Positions 38,792-45,397 of a stretch of 64,000 bases of DNA are shown here, piece after piece; the first letter of the stretch is position 1, and each line of letters begins with the position of its first letter. The notes beneath the pieces were generated by a model, which worked only from the letters and a program-made list of their open reading frames with translations, was not told the DNA's origin and did not search any database. The position numbers and the translations under genes were made by a program. This DNA comes from Desulfovibrio legallii (GTDB lineage Bacteria; Desulfobacterota; Desulfovibrionia; Desulfovibrionales; Desulfovibrionaceae), in NCBI RefSeq assembly GCF_900102485.1, contig NZ_FNBX01000007.1, positions 60,329 to 124,328 of the forward strand, written 5' to 3'.

Positions 38792-38948
38792 GGCGGCGGG
38801 ACGCTGCGGATTTTGGTCCCTGGCAAGGAAGCGGCCCCGCCCGGACGGGGATAGTACTCTTAGGTACAGACCCGGCCGGAAAGGGGCCGCTGACGCCGCC
38901 AGGGGGCAAAATCCGCGCGTCCCGCCGCCCCGGATAATATAACAAAAA

Positions 38949-39293
38949 TCAAAGGCCACGCCGCCGCCTACACCCCCCCGCCCCGCACTGCGGGCCATGC
39001 CCGTCGCAGAGCTGATAGTCGCCGCCCGCAATGCGCAGCCGCCGCCCATTGACCAGGGCTTCCGCCACTTTGCGGCGCGCCGCGGCATAAATGCTCTGCA
39101 CCGTGGTGCGGGCAATGCGCATCTTTTCTGCACAGGACTCCTGGTTGAGCCCTTCCAGATCAATAAGGCGCACGGCCTCGTATTCATCCACCGTCATGAC
39201 CACCTCGCCCTGCGGCGGGCGCGGCCCCAACGGCCCGAAGCTGTCGCTCTCCGGCAGACAGCAGACCCTGCGCCATTTTCTGGGACGCGGCAT
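38949..39293 (-). CDS. DUF134 family putative DNA-binding protein
   Basis: The 114-residue protein begins [16 protein letters not shown] and has a sigma-70-region-4-like helix-turn-helix (about 33-80: [33 protein letters not shown]), followed by a basic, cysteine-containing tail ([15 protein letters not shown]). This fits DUF134. These small proteins are commonly encoded with Mrp/NBP35 ATPases, DUF5320 and NifX/NifB-type proteins in anaerobes, as here, and are presumed regulators. The gene is on the minus strand, 320 bp after the DUF5320 gene. Confidence 0.85.
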   Translation of the reverse strand: MPRPRKWRRVCCLPESDSFGPLGPRPPQGEVVMTVDEYEAVRLIDLEGLNQESCAEKMRIARTTVQSIYAAARRKVAEALVNGRRLRIAGGDYQLCDGHGPQCGAGGCRRRRGL

Positions 39294-39613
39294 GGATTGA
39301 CCTCAGCGTTGGATTCCTGAAAAAAACCGGGGCGCGCGGCCCCGCTTCCTGCACTTGCAGGTTACGCTTCCTGCGTCGGTTTGTAAAAATCCGACGGCGA
39401 CGGACGCGGGGCGTTGCCCGCCGCCATCGGTCCTTTGGAACCCTTTGCCTTTGCCAAACCAGAGCGGCAAAGGCAAGCGGACGCGCGCTCCGGCTTTTGC
39501 CGCCCCGCCCCACGGCGGGGCAGATGGAGCAGAAGCCGGATTCTGACGCGCCGGAAGCCCCCACGTAGGCGGGGAACCGCGTCAGATGCGGCCCGCCCGC
39601 GTGGCGTCAGGGA
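39294..39613. other. Gap between DUF5320 and DUF134 genes
   Basis: This 320-bp GC-rich stretch has no credible gene on either strand. It contains short inverted segments (around 39540-39610, GCGTCAG/CTGACGC types) but no clear terminator or promoter. Confidence 0.45.
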
Positions 39614-40033
39614 TTACGCTTTTTCGGCATCGGGCCCGCTGGCGACCACAGGGGCGGCGTCGGGCGCGGCGGGCGCTGCCGGGGCGGCCGCCCGGCCCTG
39701 CCCCATGCCCATTCCTTGGCCCATGCCCATTCCTTGGCCCATGCCCATTCCTTGGCCCATGCCCATTCCTTGGCCCATGCCCATTCCTTGGCCCATGCCC
39801 TGGCCACGGCCTCTGCCGCGCCCCTGGCCCATGCCCTGACCATTGCCCTGGCACGCGCCGCGCCGCTGGCCGCAACGCCGCGCCCGTCCCATGCCCCGGC
39901 CCTGCGCCGGGCCTGCTTCCTGACCTGCGGCCTGGGCCGCATCCGCGCCGTTCTGCGCGTTGCCGCACGTTCCCATGCCCCGCCCGGTGCGGGAACCCTT
40001 GCCTTCAGGACCTGTGTGATTGTAACAAGGCAT
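39614..40033 (-). CDS. DUF5320-type Gly/Met-rich protein with in-frame hexapeptide repeat
   Basis: The 139-residue protein starts MPCYNHTGPEGKGSRTGRG, which matches the small DUF5320 proteins found with Mrp/NifX-type genes in anaerobes. After a Gly/Gln/Arg-rich part comes a run of QGMGMG units (about residues 80-112), encoded by a perfect 18-bp tandem repeat, then an Ala/Pro tail. Methionine-rich repeats can bind soft metals, but no function is established. The ATG has a strong GGAGGG site. It is divergent from the Mrp ATPase gene across twin palindromes. Confidence 0.75.
   Translation of the reverse strand: MPCYNHTGPEGKGSRTGRGMGTCGNAQNGADAAQAAGQEAGPAQGRGMGRARRCGQRRGACQGNGQGMGQGRGRGRGQGMGQGMGMGQGMGMGQGMGMGQGMGMGQGMGMGQGRAAAPAAPAAPDAAPVVASGPDAEKA
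39702..39791 (-). repeat. 18-bp in-frame tandem repeat
   Basis: Five perfect copies of CCCATGCCCATTCCTTGG (+ strand). On the coding strand each gives Gln-Gly-Met-Gly-Met-Gly. A change in copy number would keep the frame. Confidence 0.97.
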
Positions 40034-40129
40034 ATTGCCCTCCTTGTGTGCAGGGGCGCCGCGGGGTATCCTTTCAGGTCGGCCCCTGGGCCCTGCGTTT
40101 CTCTTGCCAGAATTGGCGGGAGTTGTTAT

Positions 40130-40178
40130 TTGACATATGTCGTAAATCCATTTAGGCCCAGTTTATGACATATGTCAA
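40130..40178. promoter_or_regulatory. Twin palindromic operators within divergent promoters
   Basis: TGACATATGTCG (40131-40142) and the perfect palindrome TGACATATGTCA (40166-40177) lie 35 bp apart. Each supplies a TTGACA -35 box: 40130-40135 on + and 40173-40178 on -. On - the matching -10, CTAAAT, is at 17 bp. On + a weak TTTAGG or TAGGCC follows at 15-17 bp. The same unidentified regulator could therefore control the DUF5320/DUF134 and Mrp genes together. Confidence 0.7.
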
Positions 40179-40228
40179 TAAAAATTCTGGGCAGCTTAAA
40201 AACTTTTACCTCAGGAAGGCAAATTCCC

Positions 40229-41077
40229 ATGAGCGAACAGTGCAGTCACGAGTGCGGCGCCTGCGGGGAGCAGTGCGCGGAGCGCCAGGCGGAGCAGACG
40301 GATTTTCACGTCAAGCCGCACCCGCAGAGCCGCGTGGGCAAAGTGGTGGCGATCATGAGCGGCAAGGGCGGGGTGGGCAAATCCCTGGTCACGGCCCTGC
40401 TGGCTACGGGCATGACCCGGCGGGGGCGGCAGAGCGCCGTTCTGGATGCGGACATCACCGGCCCTTCCATCCCCAAAATCTTCGGCCAGCACGGCAAGGC
40501 CATGGCCAACGAATCCGGCCTGCTGCCGGTGCGCAGCCAGGGCGGGGTGCAGATCATGTCCATGAACCTGCTGCTGCCGGGCGAAAGCGATGCCGTCATC
40601 TGGCGCGGGCCCATCATCGGCGGGGTGGTCAAGCAGTTCTGGTCTGAAGTGATCTGGAAGGATGTGGACTACATGTTTGTGGACATGCCCCCAGGAACGG
40701 GCGACGTGCCCCTGACCGTATTCCAGTCCCTGCCTGTGGACGGCATTGTGGTGGTGACCTCGCCCCAGGATCTGGTTTCCATGATTGTGGAGAAGGCCAT
40801 CGACATGGCCCGGCAGATGGATATCCCCATCCTGGGCCTGGTGGAAAACATGGCCTACTTCAAATGCCCGGACAACGGCAAGGAGTACAAAATTTTCGGT
40901 GAGAGCCGCCTGGACGAGGTGGCCGCGCGCCACCACCTGCCCGTGCTGGGCCGCCTGCCCATTGATCCGGCCCTGGCCGCGGCCTGTGACGCCGGAAACG
41001 TGGAATCCGTCGCCGGGCCCTGGCTGGACAAGGCCCTGGACGCGGTGGAGGGCCTGGAGGCCCGGCCCGCAGCCTGA
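40229..41077 (+). CDS. Mrp/NBP35 family iron-sulfur carrier ATPase
   Basis: The 282-residue protein is a P-loop ATPase that carries or assembles [4Fe-4S] clusters. It has an N-terminal cysteine group (CSHECGACGEQC, residues 5-16), the deviant Walker A SGKGGVGKS, DADITGPSIP, and FVDMPPGTGDVPL. The usual CPxC cluster motif is changed to FKCPDNGKEY, with a single Cys. I chose ATG 40229, nine bases after AGGAAGG; an earlier in-frame ATG lies inside the operator. Neighbours suggest a role in metal-cluster biosynthesis. Confidence 0.88.
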   Translation: MSEQCSHECGACGEQCAERQAEQTDFHVKPHPQSRVGKVVAIMSGKGGVGKSLVTALLATGMTRRGRQSAVLDADITGPSIPKIFGQHGKAMANESGLLPVRSQGGVQIMSMNLLLPGESDAVIWRGPIIGGVVKQFWSEVIWKDVDYMFVDMPPGTGDVPLTVFQSLPVDGIVVVTSPQDLVSMIVEKAIDMARQMDIPILGLVENMAYFKCPDNGKEYKIFGESRLDEVAARHHLPVLGRLPIDPALAAACDAGNVESVAGPWLDKALDAVEGLEARPAA

Positions 41078-41106
41078 ACCTCCGCGCCTGCGCCGCGCTT
41101 TCTGCG

Positions 41107-41155
41107 GGCGGCAGGCCTGCGGCCCCGCAAGGCTCGCAGGTCTGCCGCCTGTCTT
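41107..41155 (+). terminator. Putative terminator after the Mrp gene
   Basis: GGCGGCAGGCCTGCG (41107-41121) pairs with CGCAGGTCTGCCGCC (41135-41149, one G-T pair), followed by TGTCTTT. The T-run is weak, so it may instead be a processing hairpin. Confidence 0.5.
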
Positions 41156-41205
41156 TACCTTTGGGGCAGACTGGGGCTATGGTTCGGGAAACCAAGGAGC
41201 AGCCT

Positions 41206-42639
41206 ATGCGCACCTATCAGCAGTTCATCAACGGCAAACTGGTTTCCCGTCCCGGTCAGGGCATGATTGAGGTGGAAAACCCCTCTACCGGAAAAATTAT
41301 GGCCCAGACCCCCAACGGCGGGCGCGAAGACGCCCTGGAGGCCCTGGAGGCCGCCCACAAGGCTCAGGAGGCCTGGGCCGCGCAGCCCGCCGCCGCCCGC
41401 GGCGCGTACCTCAAGCAGATGGCCGCCCTGGTGCGCAAGCACCGCACAGAGCTGGCCCGTCTGCTGGCCGAAGAACAGGCCAAAACCCTGCCTCTGGCCT
41501 ATGCGGAAATTGACGGCACCGCGGAATATTTCGATTATTACGCCGGATGGTCCCGCATCTATGAGGGCGAAATCATCCAGAGCGACCGCCAGCGCGAAAA
41601 CATCCTGCTCTACCGCCAGCCCATCGGCGTAGTGGCGGGCATCTGCCCCTGGAACTTCCCCTTCTTTGTCATGGCCCGCAAGGTGGCCCCCTCCCTGCTC
41701 ACCGGTTGCACGGCCGTTATCAAGCCCAGCAGCATCGCGCCCGTAACGGTCATGGAATTTGCCAAAATGGTGGCCGAGCTGGACCTGCCCGCCGGCGTGC
41801 TCAACTTTGTCACCGGCGGCGGCTCCACCCTGGGCGAGGCCCTTTCCTCCAGCCCGCTGGTGGACATGGTTACCCTTACCGGCAGTGTGGAGGCCGGCCA
41901 GCGCATCATCGCCGCCAGCGCGGCCAACGTCACCAAGGTTTCCCTGGAGCTGGGCGGCAAGGCCCCGGTCATCGTCTGCGCCGATGCCGACCTGGACCTG
42001 GCCGTGCGCGGCGTCACGGCCTCGCGCACCATCTTCAGCGGGCAGGTCTGCAACTGCGCCGAGCGCCTCTATGTGCAGGACAGCATTGCGGAACAGTTTG
42101 CCGACAAGCTGGCCGAAGCCTTTGCCAAGGTGCGCCTGGGCGATCCCTTTGACGAGCCCGCCCCCGACATGTGCAGCCAGATCAGCGCCGAGCACCTGGA
42201 AAAAATCGACGGCATGGTCAAGCGCGCCAAGGCCGACGGCGCGGAGACCATTACCGGCGGCGCGCCCCTGAGCCGCGGCGCGGGCTACTTCTACGCCCCC
42301 ACCCTGCTGGGCAACTGCCGCCAGGATATGGAAATCGTGCGCAAGGAAGTGTTCGGCCCCGTGCTGCCCATGCTCACCTTCCACACCCTGGATGAGGCCA
42401 TTGCCATGGCCAACGACTGCGAATACGGGCTCACCTCCTCCATCTTCACCACCAAGCTCACCAACACACTGGAGGCCGTTAACCGCCTCAAGTTCGGTGA
42501 AACCTACGTCAACCGCGAGCACTTTGAGGCCATGCAGGGCTTCCACGCCGGGTGGCGCAAGTCCGGCATCGGCGGGGCCGACGGCAAGCATGGCCTGATG
42601 GAGTATCTGCAGACCCATGTGGCTTATATCGACTATTAA
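41206..42639 (+). CDS. aldA: NAD-dependent aldehyde dehydrogenase, AldA (lactaldehyde dehydrogenase) type
   Basis: The enzyme oxidises an aldehyde to the acid with NAD+. The 477-residue length and the active-site region GQVCNCAERLYVQ match E. coli AldA, which acts on lactaldehyde and glycolaldehyde. Other landmarks are CPWNFPFFVMARKVAP, LTGSVEAG, the general-base Glu in LELGGKAP, and EVFGPVLP. ATG 41206 follows AAGGAGCAGCCT. It may make lactate from lactaldehyde formed in deoxysugar or diol breakdown; no such pathway genes are adjacent. Confidence 0.9.
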   Translation: MRTYQQFINGKLVSRPGQGMIEVENPSTGKIMAQTPNGGREDALEALEAAHKAQEAWAAQPAAARGAYLKQMAALVRKHRTELARLLAEEQAKTLPLAYAEIDGTAEYFDYYAGWSRIYEGEIIQSDRQRENILLYRQPIGVVAGICPWNFPFFVMARKVAPSLLTGCTAVIKPSSIAPVTVMEFAKMVAELDLPAGVLNFVTGGGSTLGEALSSSPLVDMVTLTGSVEAGQRIIAASAANVTKVSLELGGKAPVIVCADADLDLAVRGVTASRTIFSGQVCNCAERLYVQDSIAEQFADKLAEAFAKVRLGDPFDEPAPDMCSQISAEHLEKIDGMVKRAKADGAETITGGAPLSRGAGYFYAPTLLGNCRQDMEIVRKEVFGPVLPMLTFHTLDEAIAMANDCEYGLTSSIFTTKLTNTLEAVNRLKFGETYVNREHFEAMQGFHAGWRKSGIGGADGKHGLMEYLQTHVAYIDY

Positions 42640-42672
42640 GCGCCAGCGCTGCGCTTACAGCGCGGGCTATGC

Positions 42673-42699
42673 GGGGGGCGGTTTCGCCCCCCTTTTTTT
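42673..42699 (+). terminator. Rho-independent terminator of aldA
   Basis: GGGGGGCG, loop GTTT, CGCCCCCC, then seven T. It is a perfect 8-bp hairpin 34 bp after the stop. Confidence 0.95.
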
Positions 42700-42920
42700 C
42701 GCCCTGCAAACAATGCGGAAGGCTGGCGCAGCGATGCTGCCGCAAACGCTTTCCGCCATGTTTCTGCGGGGCGGAGCAGGAAGCCGGGCGATACCCGGAC
42801 CGCAGGCTTGCCTGCCCTGCGGCCGCCCCCTTTATGCGCGCGTAACAACCTGGAAGGACACCCGGACAGCAGCGCAAGAATACAAAACCGCCTGCCCAGG
42901 GTGAGCCTGTCGCGTCCCCT

Positions 42921-43007
42921 GAGGGGGAAAAGTTTTTTTGAAGGGGATGGGGGGCGTGGGGGGGAAGGGGAAACTTTTGTTCACAAAAGTTTCCCCTTCC
43001 CCCCCAC
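42921..43007 (+). repeat. Dispersed palindromic element, copy 5 (perfect)
   Basis: A perfect 24-bp stem (42956-42979 with 42984-43007) on loop TTCA. The flank GAGGGGGAAAAGTTTTTTTG, then GAAGGGGATGGGGGGC, precedes it. It lies between the converging aldA and cytochrome c3 genes. Confidence 0.93.
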
Positions 43008-43033
43008 AAAAAAGATCTGCTCTGCAGCGCTCG

Positions 43034-43468
43034 TTACTTGCCGGCTTTGGCGGCGGCTTCGCGGGCGGCGGGGCTCATGTGGCAGGGGCGGCAGCCATTG
43101 AATTTGGCGTAGCGGGCCGGATCCTGGGCTTTTTTCTGGGAGTGGCAGCCGTAGCAGGAGCGGTCGGAATTTTTGGAGTGGAAGGCCATGAACATGCTCA
43201 TGGGGTCGCGTTCGCGCGCGCCGGGAGTAGCGTGGCATTCCGTGCAGGAGACGTAGCGGTCGTCGCCGGGGTTCTCGTGGTGGCAGTGGATGCAGCTGAT
43301 GCCTTTGTGCGCCGTATGGGGGAACATGACGCTCATGCGGTCGGAGTTGCCGCCTTCGATCTTGATGGGATTTTTGATGATCTGCGACATTTCCTTAATG
43401 GTGCGGGCCTGCGCGTTGCCCGCCCACCAACAGGTCAGGGCCAGCATGAGAACAACAGCGTACTTCAT
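43034..43468 (-). CDS. Tetraheme cytochrome c3 family protein of the formate dehydrogenase operon
   Basis: The 144-residue periplasmic protein has a signal peptide (about 1-21) and four CxxCH heme sites: CIHCH (59-63), CTECH (75-79), CYGCH (105-109) and CRPCH (126-130). Extra histidines at 51, 54, 64 and 97 can be axial ligands, as in cytochrome c3. It is the last gene after fdhA, fdhB and fdhE, the order known from D. vulgaris, where a three-subunit FdhABC3 enzyme uses a dedicated cytochrome. It likely passes electrons from formate to the periplasmic cytochrome c3 network. Confidence 0.93.
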   Translation of the reverse strand: MKYAVVLMLALTCWWAGNAQARTIKEMSQIIKNPIKIEGGNSDRMSVMFPHTAHKGISCIHCHHENPGDDRYVSCTECHATPGARERDPMSMFMAFHSKNSDRSCYGCHSQKKAQDPARYAKFNGCRPCHMSPAAREAAAKAGK

Positions 43469-43525
43469 TGGTGCTTCCTCCAGCGAGCGGTTGCGCCCGG
43501 CGAACCCGCCGTGCGTCCATAGGGG

Positions 43526-44488
43526 TTAAAAGGTGTTCCAGAACGAAGGGCGGAGCGGGTGCAGCTTTTTGCGGGCCGCCACCATATCCAGGTGCAGCAT
43601 GCCCAGGGCCAGGGCGTCGGGGTCGGGCACGGTGTCACGTTCCCGCAGATCCACGGTGGGGCAGTAGCCTTTGCACTTGGCGCACCAGTCCAGGCGTTCG
43701 CCGTGGGCCGGGCCGCTTTCGCGCAGGATCTCCATAACGTCGTTGCCTTCGGCCCCACAGGCCGGGCAGGCCCCGCGCCGGAACTGCCAGTTGGCCCCGC
43801 ACAGGCCGCAGTGGAGGTGCTTTTTGCCCCCGCCGCCCACCAGGTAGGCGTTTTTTTCGTCCACGGCGGGCTTGTCCAGCCAGCCCAGGATGGGCAGCGC
43901 CCCGCACACGGGGCAGCAGCCTTCGCGCCACAGGCCGCCCTCGTCCCACGGGGAGGGCGCGCCTTCCGGCGCGGCCTGGGCCGCAAGGCCGCGCAGCACG
44001 GCCCCGGCTATGATCTGCGCCGCAAATTCCAGTACCGGCGGCTCCAGGCCCCAGTCTTCGGCCAGGCGGGCCAGCGCGGCGTGGTCGTCGGCCGCCACGG
44101 CCCGGACCAGCGCCTCCTGCGCGTGGACGTGCGCCGCATCTTCGGCCAGCAGGGCGGCTTCCAGGGCGGGCAGGGCGGCCCCCACGCCTTTGAGCTCCCG
44201 CAGGTGCGGCAGCAGGGTTCCGGCCGCCAGGCGCAGGGGCGCGGCGCTGCCCGTGAAATCCGCATCGGCCAGCAGGGGCACGCCCTGGCGCAGGCGATCG
44301 GGGTTCAGGGGGGGAAGGGCCAGGCCGGCTTCCGTGAGGGCGGCGGCCATGGGGGCGGCCAGGTCGGCGCGGGCGCGCAGCAGGGGGGCAAAGGCGTGCA
44401 GTACGGGGTCCAGCACGGGCCGCCAGGCGTGGAGTTCGTCCAGGGTGCGGTTCACCTGTTCGGTCGTGCGGGCAAGGGTAAGGGGCAT
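43526..44488 (-). CDS. fdhE: Formate dehydrogenase accessory protein FdhE
   Basis: FdhE is a cytoplasmic protein needed for assembly of exported formate dehydrogenase. The 320-residue product has a helical N-terminal half and a C-terminal rubredoxin-like half with four CxxC pairs (CPVCG, CGLCG, CPACG, CAKC), which bind iron in E. coli FdhE. I start it at ATG 44488, seven bases after GGAG; the frame is open to 44533. It lies between fdhB and the cytochrome gene, as in D. vulgaris. Confidence 0.9.
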   Translation of the reverse strand: MPLTLARTTEQVNRTLDELHAWRPVLDPVLHAFAPLLRARADLAAPMAAALTEAGLALPPLNPDRLRQGVPLLADADFTGSAAPLRLAAGTLLPHLRELKGVGAALPALEAALLAEDAAHVHAQEALVRAVAADDHAALARLAEDWGLEPPVLEFAAQIIAGAVLRGLAAQAAPEGAPSPWDEGGLWREGCCPVCGALPILGWLDKPAVDEKNAYLVGGGGKKHLHCGLCGANWQFRRGACPACGAEGNDVMEILRESGPAHGERLDWCAKCKGYCPTVDLRERDTVPDPDALALGMLHLDMVAARKKLHPLRPSFWNTF

Positions 44489-44582
44489 GAGCGCTCCGGG
44501 AAAAAAGTGGGGAAGAAGGACGGCCAAGGCCATCCGCTGGAGAATAGTACCGCCCTGTGGGCATTTTTACAACTCCAGGGCG

Positions 44583-44639
44583 GCGGCTTCTTTGCGGGAA
44601 GCCGCTTTTTTGCGGGGGAGCGGCCTTGGCCGCTCCCCC
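44583..44639. repeat. Two strong hairpins in the fdhB-fdhE gap
   Basis: GCGGCTTC/GAAGCCGC (44583-44605) is followed on + by TTTTTT, and a perfect 12-bp stem GGGGGAGCGGCC/GGCCGCTCCCCC occupies 44614-44639. In the operon direction (-) there is no T-run, so they may set mRNA stability between fdhAB and the accessory genes. On + the first one would be a terminator. Confidence 0.75.
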
Positions 44640-44648
44640 GTGGGGGCC

Positions 44649-45308
44649 TTACATGAAGGCGGCGTATTCGTAATAGTGTTCTTTTTCCTCAGCCAGCAGG
44701 TAGATGACGCTTACCTCGGTGAAGTCGGCCAGGAAGGCCTTGGGGAAGCGCTTGCGGGCTTCTTCCAGACGTTTCTGGGCGAGCGGCAGGATCTCTTCCC
44801 GTTCGCCGAAGACCATGGTTCCCGTGGGGCAGGTCTTGACGCAGATGGGCTGCATGCCGGCGGAAACGCGGTCGATGCACATGTCGCACTTGGCGAGCAT
44901 GCCGGTTTTGGGGTCGCGGCGGGGGATGTTGTACGGGCAGGCGTCAATGACGGCCTGGGCGTCTTCCTCGCTGAGTTGGGCGGATTTTTCCGTAACCAGC
45001 ACCGCGCCGGTTTTGGGGTCTTTGACGATGGCGCCGGGCACGCTCATATCGGCCACGTCCTTGCAGACAGGCGTGAGGCAATGGCGGCACTGGTCGGGAA
45101 AAAAGTTCCAGATGACCGTGCCTTTGGCGTCCATATGCTCATTGAAGCGGACGATTTTGAGGTTGTTGGGGTTGAGGTCCGGCGGATTCTGGTGCGAGCC
45201 GCGCTGCTTGGTCTTATTGGCGGGCAGGTTGTGCCACTCTTTACAGGCCAGTTGGCAGCCCCGGCATGCCGTACACCGCGTGGTGTCGACAAGAAAGGTC
45301 TTCGGCAT
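44649..45308 (-). CDS. fdhB: Formate dehydrogenase beta subunit, iron-sulfur protein
   Basis: The 219-residue subunit relays electrons from FdhA to the cytochrome. It has four cysteine groups for [4Fe-4S] clusters: CTACRGCQLAC near residue 12, CRHCLTPVC, CDMC, and CVKTCPTG. There is no membrane anchor or signal peptide, so it should be co-exported with the Tat-targeted FdhA and remain soluble. It starts 89 bp after fdhA. Confidence 0.93.
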   Translation of the reverse strand: MPKTFLVDTTRCTACRGCQLACKEWHNLPANKTKQRGSHQNPPDLNPNNLKIVRFNEHMDAKGTVIWNFFPDQCRHCLTPVCKDVADMSVPGAIVKDPKTGAVLVTEKSAQLSEEDAQAVIDACPYNIPRRDPKTGMLAKCDMCIDRVSAGMQPICVKTCPTGTMVFGEREEILPLAQKRLEEARKRFPKAFLADFTEVSVIYLLAEEKEHYYEYAAFM

Positions 45309-45397
45309 TGCTATGCTCCTTGGCAGGCGCGCCCTGTGGGGGACGCGCCCGCCCTGTGGGTCCGATTCCAGAGAAGCGCCCCTGGGGGGCCGCCGCT

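Larger units (their letters stand above)
38142..38899. repeat. GC-rich mosaic repeat region between dacA-type gene and DUF134
   Basis: This non-coding region is built from recurring blocks. One 26-bp block, starting GGGCGGCGGGACGCTGCGG, occurs at 38142, 38278 and 38791; the last two copies continue identically for about 47 bp. A second block, GCCGCCGCGCTCTTGGC, starts at 38167 and 38544. A 37-bp block starting GGTACAGACCCGGCCGG is repeated exactly at 38497 and 38863. Between them are short GGCAAGGGC-based units. Open frames across it on both strands are low-complexity and not credible proteins. Confidence 0.85.

Noticed and set aside
38432..39187. Open frames over the mosaic repeat, encoding PLPLP/ALAVA-type repeats
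   Set aside because: They come from the repeat itself. The 34-bp unit shifts the frame at every copy, and no ribosome site is visible.
42700..42920. Small genes between aldA and the palindromic repeat
   Set aside because: The open frames are short, start without ribosome sites and run into the repeat.
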